Assembly: GCF_009371985.2 (NCBI RefSeq)
Contig: NZ_VIKU02000006.1
Location: 62,001 to 126,000 of the forward strand
Source: Pelagihabitans pacificus
GTDB taxonomy: Bacteria; Bacteroidota; Bacteroidia; Flavobacteriales; Flavobacteriaceae
Length of the DNA: 64,000 bases
Reading direction: 5' to 3'
Position numbers and translations under genes: made by a program. Position 1 is the stretch's first letter; each line of letters begins with the position of its first letter. Positions 28,371-36,546 of the stretch are shown here, piece after piece. Under the pieces are notes generated by a model. It was not told the origin of the DNA, did no database searches, and saw only the letters and a program-made list of their open reading frames with translations.

Positions 28371-30314
28371 ATGGCCGAAACATCCACAAAACCGAAGATA
28401 GGGCACTATCCAACCGATGAGGAATCCCGGAAATTCGAAAGAATCAACACGATAATCTATGAAAGCTCCCAAGAGGCTTCGTTTTTTGTTGCCAATGAAA
28501 TTGCGGATTTGATACGGCAACGCCAAAAACAGGGTAAACAAGTGGTCCTAGGGCTGGCTACCGGATCGACCCCTACCAAGGTATATGACTTTTTGGTCAA
28601 GTTCCATAATGAGGAAGGGTTGAGTTTTAAAAACGTCATTACCTTCAATTTGGACGAGTATTTCCCCATGGAACCCGATTCCATTCACAGCTACGTCCGG
28701 TTTATGAACGAACACCTTTTCGACCACATCGATATCAAGAAGGAAAACGTTCATATCCCTGATGGCACTTTGGACAAAGAAGATGTAAGGGACTACTGCC
28801 ATGAATACGAAGACAAAATACGCACGGCCGGAGGTATCGATATACAAGTCTTGGGTATCGGGCGAACGGGTCATATCGGTTTCAACGAGCCTGGATCTTC
28901 CCTGAAGAGTAAAACTAGGATGGTGCGCCTTGATCGTGTGACCCGTCTCGATGCGGCCAGCGACTTTTTTGGGCTAGAGAACGTACCTGCAAAAGCCTTG
29001 ACGATGGGTGTAGGTACCATTATGGCCGCCAAACGCATCATCTTAATGGCCTGGGGAGAAGGAAAAGCGGAAATCATCAAGCAAGCGGTTGAGGGAAAAA
29101 TTAAAGAATCCGTACCGGCTACCTTCCTTCAGCATCATGACAACTGTGACTTTATCATCGACCATGCCGCGGCTTCTTCCCTCACAAGGGTATTTACCCC
29201 ATGGCTGACCAGTGAATGTGTGTGGACCGACAAACTAGTTAAGAAGGCGACCCTATGGCTCTCCGAAAAATTGGACAAGGCCATCTTAAAACTCACCAAT
29301 GAAGATTATAATGAGCACGGGATGGGAAGCCTTGTTGCCGAAATCGGTTCTGCCGAACATATCAACTTAAAAGTCTTCAACGACTTACAACGCACCATCA
29401 CCGGCTGGCCAGGAGGAAAACCTAATGCAGATGATAGCCAGCGACCGGAGCGAAAAGATCCCTACCCTAAAACATGCCTCATTTTTAGTCCACACCCCGA
29501 TGATGATGTTATTTCCATGGGGGGAACCCTGCTTCGTTTGGTCGACCAAGGTCACGAGGTACATGTGGCTTATCAGACCTCAGGGAATATCGCGGTGTTC
29601 GATGACGAGGTAATACGTTTTATGGATTTCGCTACGGACATACAGGAAGGAAATGCAGAACTGCAACAACAGTTTAAAGACGTTCGGAAGTTCTTAAGCA
29701 ATAAGTTGCCCGGGCAGGTCGATAGTCCTGAAATACAGAATTTCAAAGGACTTATCCGCAAAGGGGAAGCCTTGGCTGCCTGTCGTTATTGCGGGGTAAA
29801 GGAAGAAAATGCCCATTTCCAAAATCTACCCTTTTATGAAACGGGAACGGTCAAGAAAAAACCGCATTCCGCGGTCGATGTTCAGCTTACCTACGACCTC
29901 TTGAACGACATAAAGCCTCATCAAATCTTTGCGGCCGGTGACCTTTCGGATCCCCACGGTACCCATAGGGTATGTCTTCAAATTATTTATGAAGCGATGG
30001 ACCGCTTCGTGCAAGAAGGGGCGAAATGGATCGATGACTGTTATCTTTGGCTGTATCGGGGTGCTTGGCAGGAATGGGACATTGCGGATATGGAAATGTG
30101 CGTGCCCATTGGTCCCAAGGATATGCAACGCAAGAAAAATGCTATTTTTAAACATCAATCCCAAAAAGATGCGGCCATGTTCCCAGGAAACGATGAACGG
30201 GAGTTTTGGCAACGGGCCGAGCAGCGAAACAAGGAAACTGCCCGTAAATACAATGCCTTGGGAATGGCAGAGTACGAAGCGATGGAAGGGTTTGTTCGGT
30301 ATAAGTTCAAATAG
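28371..30314 (+). CDS. nagB: Glucosamine-6-phosphate deaminase fused to a PIG-L/LmbE deacetylase-like domain
   Basis: Residues about 25-285 are a NagB deaminase, converting GlcN-6-P to fructose-6-P and ammonia: LATGSTPTKVYDF, FNLDEYFPM (catalytic Asp), and GIGRTGHIGFNEPG with the His of the ring-opening site. After a linker, residues about 365-647 are a PIG-L domain with the zinc motif SPHPDDDVISMGGT near 371-384 and the second His cluster DPHGTHRVC near 525-533. PIG-L enzymes remove acetyl groups from GlcNAc compounds, so this half could supply GlcN-6-P. ATG at 28371 is taken; a TTG six codons upstream is less likely. It is the first gene of the rightward operon. The fusion is known in Bacteroidota, but the role of its second half is not settled. 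Confidence 0.93.
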   Translation: MAETSTKPKIGHYPTDEESRKFERINTIIYESSQEASFFVANEIADLIRQRQKQGKQVVLGLATGSTPTKVYDFLVKFHNEEGLSFKNVITFNLDEYFPMEPDSIHSYVRFMNEHLFDHIDIKKENVHIPDGTLDKEDVRDYCHEYEDKIRTAGGIDIQVLGIGRTGHIGFNEPGSSLKSKTRMVRLDRVTRLDAASDFFGLENVPAKALTMGVGTIMAAKRIILMAWGEGKAEIIKQAVEGKIKESVPATFLQHHDNCDFIIDHAAASSLTRVFTPWLTSECVWTDKLVKKATLWLSEKLDKAILKLTNEDYNEHGMGSLVAEIGSAEHINLKVFNDLQRTITGWPGGKPNADDSQRPERKDPYPKTCLIFSPHPDDDVISMGGTLLRLVDQGHEVHVAYQTSGNIAVFDDEVIRFMDFATDIQEGNAELQQQFKDVRKFLSNKLPGQVDSPEIQNFKGLIRKGEALAACRYCGVKEENAHFQNLPFYETGTVKKKPHSAVDVQLTYDLLNDIKPHQIFAAGDLSDPHGTHRVCLQIIYEAMDRFVQEGAKWIDDCYLWLYRGAWQEWDIADMEMCVPIGPKDMQRKKNAIFKHQSQKDAAMFPGNDEREFWQRAEQRNKETARKYNALGMAEYEAMEGFVRYKFK

Positions 30315-30425
30315 ACATGTTACAGTATATTTGTCATTCTTGGGCACAAGGTAATCCTACTTTCCAGGCTTGAACATCCGTCTGGATATCCTATACCTTG
30401 GAATGATAAATACAAACAATAACTC

Positions 30426-31940
30426 TTGAAAAAAAAGCCAACCACCATAATCGCTTTCGTAGTCTCGCTACTAGGCACTTCCTGCAGTATTTTTCAGCCT
30501 ATTCCCCAACCCAAAAGCGAATTCAGGGGTTTTTGGGTAGCTACGGTGGTAAATATCGATTGGCCCCGTAACGGTGCCGACCCGGTGGAAAAACAAAAGA
30601 ATGATTTTCTCGAAATCCTCGATTTTTACGACGACCTCAACTTTAATACGGCTATTGTTCAAGTTCGTACCGCGGGAGATGCTTTTTATAATTCCCACTT
30701 CGCCCCATGGTCCCGATTTTTAACGGGAACCGAAGGACAGAAACAAGAAGCCCATGAAAATCTATTGACGTGGATGATCAGGGAAACCCACAAAAGAGGC
30801 ATGGAATTTCATGCTTGGCTCAATCCCTATCGCGCTACCTTCGACTTAAGGACCAACATCCTAAGCCCTACCCATGATTTCAACCTGCATCCTGAATGGA
30901 TGGTCCAATATGGGAAAAAATACTATTACAACCCCGGATTACCCGAAGTACGTAATCGCATGATCCAAGTAATCGACGAAATCATTACTAACTATGATAT
31001 CGATGCCATTCACTTCGATGACTACTTTTACCCCTATACCATTAATGACGAAGTATTTCAAGATTCCTTAAGTTTTGCTCATCATGGCCTCCCCAATCAG
31101 TCTTTGGAAGACTGGCGACGCAGCAATATTGATTCGTTGATCAAAAACAGCCATGAAATCATCAAGGCCCGCAAACCGTGGGTACAGTTTGGTGTTAGTC
31201 CGTTCGGAGTTTGGAAGAATCAATCAACCGACCCCCAAGGTTCGGATACCCGAGCCGGGCAGACCACCTACGAAAACCTCTTCGCCGATCCCCTGCTTTG
31301 GATGGAAAAAGAATGGCTCGATTACCTGATTCCGCAAGTATACTGGAGTATGGAACTCCCCGTGGCCTCTCATCATAAGATTGTTGATTGGTGGTCCGGG
31401 AAGGTCCAAAATACCAACTTGTACATAGGCAACGGCCCCTACAAAATAAGGAACAACAGTGACAAGGCCTGGGATGATAAGAAGGAATTACCTAATCAAC
31501 TCACCTTGGCGAGAAATACCGATGCAGTAAGTGGAAATGCCTTTTTCAGCGCCAAAAGCTTGATGAAGAATAACGAGGATGTGGTAGCGATACTCAAAAA
31601 AAGACATTATAAGAGGGCTTCCATACCCCCTGCTTCACCACTGGCACGCAAAGCGGTAAAGTCCCAAATCTCGTTGAACTCACTAATCAAGAAAAACGAC
31701 ACCGTGTATATGGATTTTGACAATCTGGAAAACTATCGATACGCAATGGTCTATGCCTCCGGAAAAAGAAAGCGAATGGAATACCCTATTAAAAAACTTT
31801 TGGCAAAAATTCCTCTGGAAAATCGCAATGTAGTGCCCCTTCCAGTTTATCGAATAGCGGGAAAAAAACAAATGGCATTCGTTTTTATCGACCGCTATCG
31901 AAGGGAATCAGAACCGATAGTAGTTCATTTAAAACGATAA
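30426..31940 (+). CDS. GHL10-type (DUF187) glycoside hydrolase-like lipoprotein, YngK family
   Basis: The exported lipoprotein (signal ending in LLGTSC) has a TIM-barrel glycosidase domain at about residues 30-350. Blocks seen are EFRGFWVATVVNIDWP, NTAIVQVRTAGDAFYNS, GMEFHAWLNPYRA, NPGLPEVRNRMIQVIDEI, DAIHFDDYFYPY (a probable catalytic Asp pair) and DYLIPQVYWSM. A C-terminal beta domain follows. The start is a TTG codon at 30426, chosen because it gives a complete signal peptide and no ATG is in frame upstream. The family is thought to act on peptidoglycan: a relative (DigH/YddW) is a glycosyl hydrolase for denuded glycan strands. That fits its place between nagB and the AmpG-like permease, though the activity here is inferred. 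Confidence 0.88.
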   Translation: MKKKPTTIIAFVVSLLGTSCSIFQPIPQPKSEFRGFWVATVVNIDWPRNGADPVEKQKNDFLEILDFYDDLNFNTAIVQVRTAGDAFYNSHFAPWSRFLTGTEGQKQEAHENLLTWMIRETHKRGMEFHAWLNPYRATFDLRTNILSPTHDFNLHPEWMVQYGKKYYYNPGLPEVRNRMIQVIDEIITNYDIDAIHFDDYFYPYTINDEVFQDSLSFAHHGLPNQSLEDWRRSNIDSLIKNSHEIIKARKPWVQFGVSPFGVWKNQSTDPQGSDTRAGQTTYENLFADPLLWMEKEWLDYLIPQVYWSMELPVASHHKIVDWWSGKVQNTNLYIGNGPYKIRNNSDKAWDDKKELPNQLTLARNTDAVSGNAFFSAKSLMKNNEDVVAILKKRHYKRASIPPASPLARKAVKSQISLNSLIKKNDTVYMDFDNLENYRYAMVYASGKRKRMEYPIKKLLAKIPLENRNVVPLPVYRIAGKKQMAFVFIDRYRRESEPIVVHLKR

Positions 31941-32027
31941 GGGGCAAAGATGAAAAAGTACGTAAAGGGGAGGGAAAATACCTTGAATTTGAACTTGACA
32001 CTTGAACTTAAATTTCAACCATAACCA

Positions 32028-33302
32028 ATGATACAAAAAAACAAATGGGCGTGGGCTTGGGTCCCGGTACTGTATTTTACCCAAGGGCTCCCCTATGTAA
32101 TGGTGGTCACCGTTTCGGTCATTATGTACAAAAAATTGGGTGTCAGTAATGCCGATATCGGCCTGTATACCTCCTGGCTTTACTTACCCTGGGTCATTAA
32201 ACCATTATGGAGTCCGTTCGTAGACCTTAAAAGTACCAAACGCAATTGGATCCTAGGATCTCAGTTATTCATTTCCATTGCACTTCTGGGGGTCGGACTA
32301 ACCCTGCCGACCAATATATTCTTTGTCACCTCCCTCGCCTGTTTTTGGATGGCAGCCTTTGCCTCCGCGACCAATGACATTGCCTCCGATGGGTACTACA
32401 TGATCGGTCTTACCGAGGAAAAACAATCGTTTTTTGTAGGACTTCGAAGTACATTTTATAAACTATCGACCGTTACGGGTCAAGGACTTTTGGTGATTCT
32501 AGCCGGTTTTTTGGAAAACCATTATGGCGATAATACCAAAGCTTGGTCATATACCATGATCTGTGCGGCTTTTTTGATGCTTTTACTTACCATATCCAAT
32601 TTCTTGGTTACCCCGAAATTCGAATCTTCCTCGGCCATTACCCTCGACAAGCCAAAAAGCTTTATGGAGGTTTTCATTTCCTTTTTTAAAAAACCTGGCA
32701 TCGGTATTGCTTTGACCTTTATCCTGCTCTTTCGGCTTGGGGAGTCACAATTGGTAAAAATGGCCTCCCCTTTTTTATTAGACCCGACAACAGAAGGTGG
32801 TCTTGGGTATTCCACTGCCGAAGTTGGAACCATTTATGGGACCATTGGAGTGATTATGCTCACTGTAGGCGGTATATTGGGCGGAATACTTATTTCTAGG
32901 AATGGTTTAAAAAAATGGATGCTCCCCATGCTACTCTCACTTAATGTTCCCAACGCCCTTTATGCATTTTTGGCGCTGACGCAGACCACCAATCTTGTCG
33001 CCGTGGTCGGTACCGTTGTACTGGAACAATTCGGGTATGGTTTTGGCATAGCGGGCTTTATGGTATACCTCATCTATATTGCGGAAGGAAAGTCCAAGAC
33101 CTCTCACTATGCCATAGCGACCGGATTTATGGCCCTTGGCATGATGCTTCCAGGACTTATCAGCGGTTTTATGCAGGAATGGTTGGGATATGATGGTTTT
33201 TTTATATGGGTCGTCATTGCAGCTTTTCCGGCATTTTTAATGCTCAAGTACATTGATTATCCAGCCGATTTCGGTAAAGCCAAATCCGCAAATGAGAAAT
33301 AG
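32028..33302 (+). CDS. ampG: AmpG-like muropeptide MFS permease
   Basis: This 12-helix inner-membrane transporter (424 residues) of the major facilitator superfamily is related to AmpG, which imports GlcNAc-anhydroMurNAc-peptides by proton symport. The N-terminal block YFTQGLPYVMVVTVSVIMYKKLG and the following LYLPWVIKPLWSPFVD are characteristic, as is DIASDGYYMIGL in the first half. The context of nagB, a GHL10 enzyme, a NagZ-like enzyme, anmK and murQ supports muropeptide import strongly. Its stop codon overlaps the next gene by 11 bases, so the two are translationally coupled. The symbol rests on family and context, not on a tested substrate. Confidence 0.88.
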   Translation: MIQKNKWAWAWVPVLYFTQGLPYVMVVTVSVIMYKKLGVSNADIGLYTSWLYLPWVIKPLWSPFVDLKSTKRNWILGSQLFISIALLGVGLTLPTNIFFVTSLACFWMAAFASATNDIASDGYYMIGLTEEKQSFFVGLRSTFYKLSTVTGQGLLVILAGFLENHYGDNTKAWSYTMICAAFLMLLLTISNFLVTPKFESSSAITLDKPKSFMEVFISFFKKPGIGIALTFILLFRLGESQLVKMASPFLLDPTTEGGLGYSTAEVGTIYGTIGVIMLTVGGILGGILISRNGLKKWMLPMLLSLNVPNALYAFLALTQTTNLVAVVGTVVLEQFGYGFGIAGFMVYLIYIAEGKSKTSHYAIATGFMALGMMLPGLISGFMQEWLGYDGFFIWVVIAAFPAFLMLKYIDYPADFGKAKSANEK

Positions 33303-34869
33303 CGTGATTAAAATAGGGAAAAAGGAACGACTTTCCTTAAAAGAGAAAGTAGGTCAGCTTTTTATGCCGGCCGCATTTATCAACGATACCGAAGAGGAGA
33401 TTACACAATTGGAAAATCTGATTCGGGCGCAATCCGTAGGCGGACTCTGCTTCTTTCATAGCCGTGCCAGTGCCGCCACGAATTATGAGGGTAAAAAAGA
33501 AGTCGTCTACAATGAGAGAAGCTTTACAATCCTAAAAAAACGTATTCAACGCTATCAAAAAGCAGCCAAATATCCTTTACTGATTGCTATCGATGCCGAG
33601 TGGGGGCTCGCGATGCGAATTGAAAACACTCCCCAGTACCCGTATGCAATTACCTTAGGTGCCATTCAGGAGAAAAATTTGATCTTTGAAATCGGGAGGA
33701 ATATCGCTAGGGACTGTAGAGCTGCCGGTATCCATTGGAATCTGGCCCCAGTGGTCGACCTAAACAATAATCCTAACAATCCGGTTATAGGCTATCGCTC
33801 TTTTGGGGAGGACAAACTCCAAGTAACCGAAAAAGCTCTTGCTTTTATCAAGGGCACCCAAAGTGAAGGTGTATTGACTAGCATAAAACATTTTCCAGGT
33901 CATGGCGATACGGCCACCGATTCCCATTTAGATTTACCATTGATCGATAAATCAAAAGAGGAGCTGCTGAACAACGAGCTGTATCCCTTTCAAAAGCTAA
34001 TTAAGGAAGGAATGGATTCCGTCATGGTCGGGCACTTGTCGGTTCCATCAATTGCCCGGGGAAACAAGATATCATCGAGCGTTTCAAAAGACATTATTAA
34101 AGGCCTTCTGCGAACCGAAATGGGGTTCGAAGGTGTCGTGGTGTCGGACGCACTCAACATGCATGCAGTATCCAAAAAATATGAGGAAAAAGGTGAATTG
34201 GAATGGCTCGCCTTCGACGCCGGAAACGATATTTTGTGCTTTGCGGAACATATCGAAGAAGGTATTGCAACCATCTTGAGGAAAGCCAGTAAAGCCCAAA
34301 TTGAAGAAGGTTTTTCAAGAGTGTGGAAATTGAAGGAGAAGACCTTTGCAACGGAAGCTAATAGACGCTTTGAATTGACAAACCCAACCGATCTAAACGA
34401 ACGCGTAGCGCGAAAAAGCCTTACACTACACAAGGGTGCGGAGCAGGACATTTTCGAATTTAAAGAAAGTTCTTTTTTAGGAATTTCGAATTTTCGAGAT
34501 AGTGATAATCAATTTTTTAAAACTATTTATGAAAATAAAAAGTTCGAATACCTGCCTATATCCGAAGATGTTTTGAACATGCCTGAAAATAATGTGCTGA
34601 TGGCCTTGTTTCCCCCACAGGTAAAACCAGCAAACCATTTTGGTCTGTCCCAGGAAGAACTTTTATGGATCAATTCACTTTTGAGGTCAAAGAATGTGGT
34701 GTTGTACCTATTTGGAAATCCGTATGTGTTGAACCATATCGAAAGTACGAATGCGAAAGCCGTGGTAATGGCCTATCAAAATTTTGATATTTTCCAAGAA
34801 GTAGCGGCCGCCCACTTTTTGGGCCATTTCAAGGCAAAAGGTATACTTCCCGTATCCATTTCTACATAA
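33292..34869 (+). CDS. Beta-N-acetylhexosaminidase, glycoside hydrolase family 3 (NagZ-like)
   Basis: This retaining GH3 enzyme removes GlcNAc from muropeptides. ATG at 33292 is selected over a TTG 13 codons upstream because it sits in the usual overlap with ampG. The TIM barrel covers residues about 10-330 with VGQLFMPAAF, NLAPVVDLNNNP, the NagZ signature KHFPGHGDTATDSH (about 199-212, acid-base His/Asp dyad) and VVVSDALNMHAV with the nucleophile Asp near 285. A C-terminal alpha/beta sandwich, as in Gram-positive NagZ, makes up residues about 370-525. E. coli NagZ lacks it. No signal peptide is seen, so it acts in the cytosol, which agrees with import by the AmpG-like permease. Confidence 0.93.
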   Translation: MRNSVIKIGKKERLSLKEKVGQLFMPAAFINDTEEEITQLENLIRAQSVGGLCFFHSRASAATNYEGKKEVVYNERSFTILKKRIQRYQKAAKYPLLIAIDAEWGLAMRIENTPQYPYAITLGAIQEKNLIFEIGRNIARDCRAAGIHWNLAPVVDLNNNPNNPVIGYRSFGEDKLQVTEKALAFIKGTQSEGVLTSIKHFPGHGDTATDSHLDLPLIDKSKEELLNNELYPFQKLIKEGMDSVMVGHLSVPSIARGNKISSSVSKDIIKGLLRTEMGFEGVVVSDALNMHAVSKKYEEKGELEWLAFDAGNDILCFAEHIEEGIATILRKASKAQIEEGFSRVWKLKEKTFATEANRRFELTNPTDLNERVARKSLTLHKGAEQDIFEFKESSFLGISNFRDSDNQFFKTIYENKKFEYLPISEDVLNMPENNVLMALFPPQVKPANHFGLSQEELLWINSLLRSKNVVLYLFGNPYVLNHIESTNAKAVVMAYQNFDIFQEVAAAHFLGHFKAKGILPVSIST

Positions 34870-34896
34870 AAAACAGTAACGCAAGAAAAGAACCCT

Positions 34897-35976
34897 ATGG
34901 TAAAAACATTTAAAATGCTGGGATTAATGTCCGGTACCTCATTAGACGGACTAGACCTGGCCTATTGCCATATTATGAAAAACAAAGACCAGTGGTCTTT
35001 CGAAATTCTGAATACCAAAAGTGTTTCCTATACGGTCGAAATGCAGGCCGAACTTAAAGATGCCATATTTCTTCAAGCGGACAAGCTCTTGGTATTCAAC
35101 AATGAATACGGTACTTGGTTGGGTGAACAGTCCATAGAGTTTATCAAGGAAAACGCGCTTGAAGTCGATTATATAGCCAGTCACGGACATACCACACATC
35201 ATCAACCCCAAAACGGCCTTACCTATCAAATCGGTTCCGGACAGCATTTGGCCAATGCCAGCGGACATCGGGTCGTTTGTGACTTCCGTACCAACGATGT
35301 TTCTTTGGGCGGACAAGGCGCTCCCTTGGTACCCATTGGGGACCGACTCTTTTTTGGCAATTATGACTTCTGTCTAAATCTCGGGGGTATCAGTAATGTC
35401 TCCTTTGAACAGAAAGGCAAGCGAATCGCCTATGACATCGGCTTGGCCAATATGATCTTGAACTACATCACTCGAAAAATCGACTTGGACTATGACAAAG
35501 GGGGTGAACTGGCGAGGAACGGAACTATCAATTCCAAAATGCTCGAAAAGCTGAATGGGCTTGCCTATTATCTCCTTCCCCATCCAAAATCTATCGGGTA
35601 CGAGTGGTTTGTAGAGGAAGTAGCGCCTATAGTCGATGAGACCGATGACCACATAGAAAATCTGCTGCACACCGCTGTGCATCATATCTGCGAAAAAGTA
35701 GCCCAACAAATAAAACGCAACAGCACTGGAAACCGACAAAGCCTTTTTGTCTCCGGTGGGGGTGCCTTGAACCATTTTTTGATTGATACTCTCCAAGAAA
35801 AAGTAGGAAGCGATACCAAAGTTGTCGTACCGGAACCTACCTTGATCGAATTTAAGGAGGCTTTGGTCTTCGCACTAATGGGAGCTCTTAGGATGGAACA
35901 GGAAATCAATATACTATGTTCCGTTACGGGGGCTAAAAGAGACTCGTCTAGCGGGGTTTTATACCTCCCTAATTAA
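34897..35976 (+). CDS. anmK: Anhydro-N-acetylmuramic acid kinase
   Basis: AnmK hydrolyses the 1,6-anhydro ring of anhydro-MurNAc and phosphorylates it, giving MurNAc-6-phosphate, the MurQ substrate. The N-terminal signature GLMSGTSLDGLDLAYC is clear at residues 6-21. ASHGHTTHHQP, DFRTNDVSLGGQGAPLVPIGD (Asp base), NLGGISNVSF and FVSGGGALNHFLID follow in the order expected for the ASKHA kinase fold. Length (359 residues) is normal for Bacteroidota. It is the last gene of the recycling operon, 27 bases after the NagZ-like gene. Confidence 0.95.
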   Translation: MVKTFKMLGLMSGTSLDGLDLAYCHIMKNKDQWSFEILNTKSVSYTVEMQAELKDAIFLQADKLLVFNNEYGTWLGEQSIEFIKENALEVDYIASHGHTTHHQPQNGLTYQIGSGQHLANASGHRVVCDFRTNDVSLGGQGAPLVPIGDRLFFGNYDFCLNLGGISNVSFEQKGKRIAYDIGLANMILNYITRKIDLDYDKGGELARNGTINSKMLEKLNGLAYYLLPHPKSIGYEWFVEEVAPIVDETDDHIENLLHTAVHHICEKVAQQIKRNSTGNRQSLFVSGGGALNHFLIDTLQEKVGSDTKVVVPEPTLIEFKEALVFALMGALRMEQEINILCSVTGAKRDSSSGVLYLPN

Positions 35977-35998
35977 AGAACCATCTAAACCATCTTCT

Positions 35999-36031
35999 GT
36001 TTACCAAATAATTGCTTTTTTTTTGGTTAAC
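35999..36031. repeat. Inverted repeat between anmK and the DUF4212 gene
   Basis: GTTTACCAAA (35999-36008) and TTTGGTTAAC (36022-36031) are inverted copies with one mismatch and a 13-base spacer rich in T. It could be a protein-binding site ahead of the acetate transport genes or a weak terminator for anmK; the sequence does not decide. Confidence 0.35.
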
Positions 36032-36103
36032 TGCAAAAAGTTGAAGCCGGTTCGATGTTTACGTCGCAAATACCTATCTTGAAAAACCAAATAAATTACC
36101 AAC

Positions 36104-36364
36104 ATGTCTGATAAACAAAAAAAAGCGACCGCTTACTGGAAAGAGAACGTTCGTTACCTCTTTCTGTTACTCTTCATTTGGTTCGCGGTGTCCTATGGCG
36201 CAGGTATTCTTTTCAAGGATGCGCTGAACAATATAAAAATTGGCGGTTTTCAATTGGGATTTTGGTTCGCCCAGCAGGGAGCGATCTACGTTTTTGTGCT
36301 GTTGATTTTTATTTACGTACGCCTTATGAACAGGCTCGATAAAAAATATGGATATGACGAATGA
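36104..36364 (+). CDS. DUF4212 small subunit of a sodium/solute symporter
   Basis: This 86-residue inner-membrane protein has two hydrophobic helices (about residues 19-37 and 55-72) and the family pattern YWKENVRYLFLLLFIWF, then GFWFAQQGAIYVFVLLIFIYV. DUF4212 proteins are encoded beside SSS-family symporters of the VC_2705 type and are viewed as their small subunit. The symporter gene follows after 182 bases and acetyl-CoA synthetase comes next, so the pair probably imports acetate or a similar short-chain acid. Confidence 0.88.
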   Translation: MSDKQKKATAYWKENVRYLFLLLFIWFAVSYGAGILFKDALNNIKIGGFQLGFWFAQQGAIYVFVLLIFIYVRLMNRLDKKYGYDE

Positions 36365-36546
36365 AGGGTTCATTCGTTTATTCGACTGTAGCCAAAGACC
36401 ATTGTTCACCTTGCCGCCAACTTCCTTGGAAGCGCTGTCTGCCAGAGTGAAAACGGAAAGACCGGCAGGCCGGGGTCACTTGCTTCAAGTAAACCGATTT
36501 AAATCTCGATCATCAAATAAAATACCAACTTTAAATCTGTAAAAAT

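Noticed and set aside
36348-36542. Open frame of 64 codons between the DUF4212 and symporter genes
   Set aside because: It overlaps the end of DUF4212, has no recognisable domain, and its composition looks like an intergenic region.
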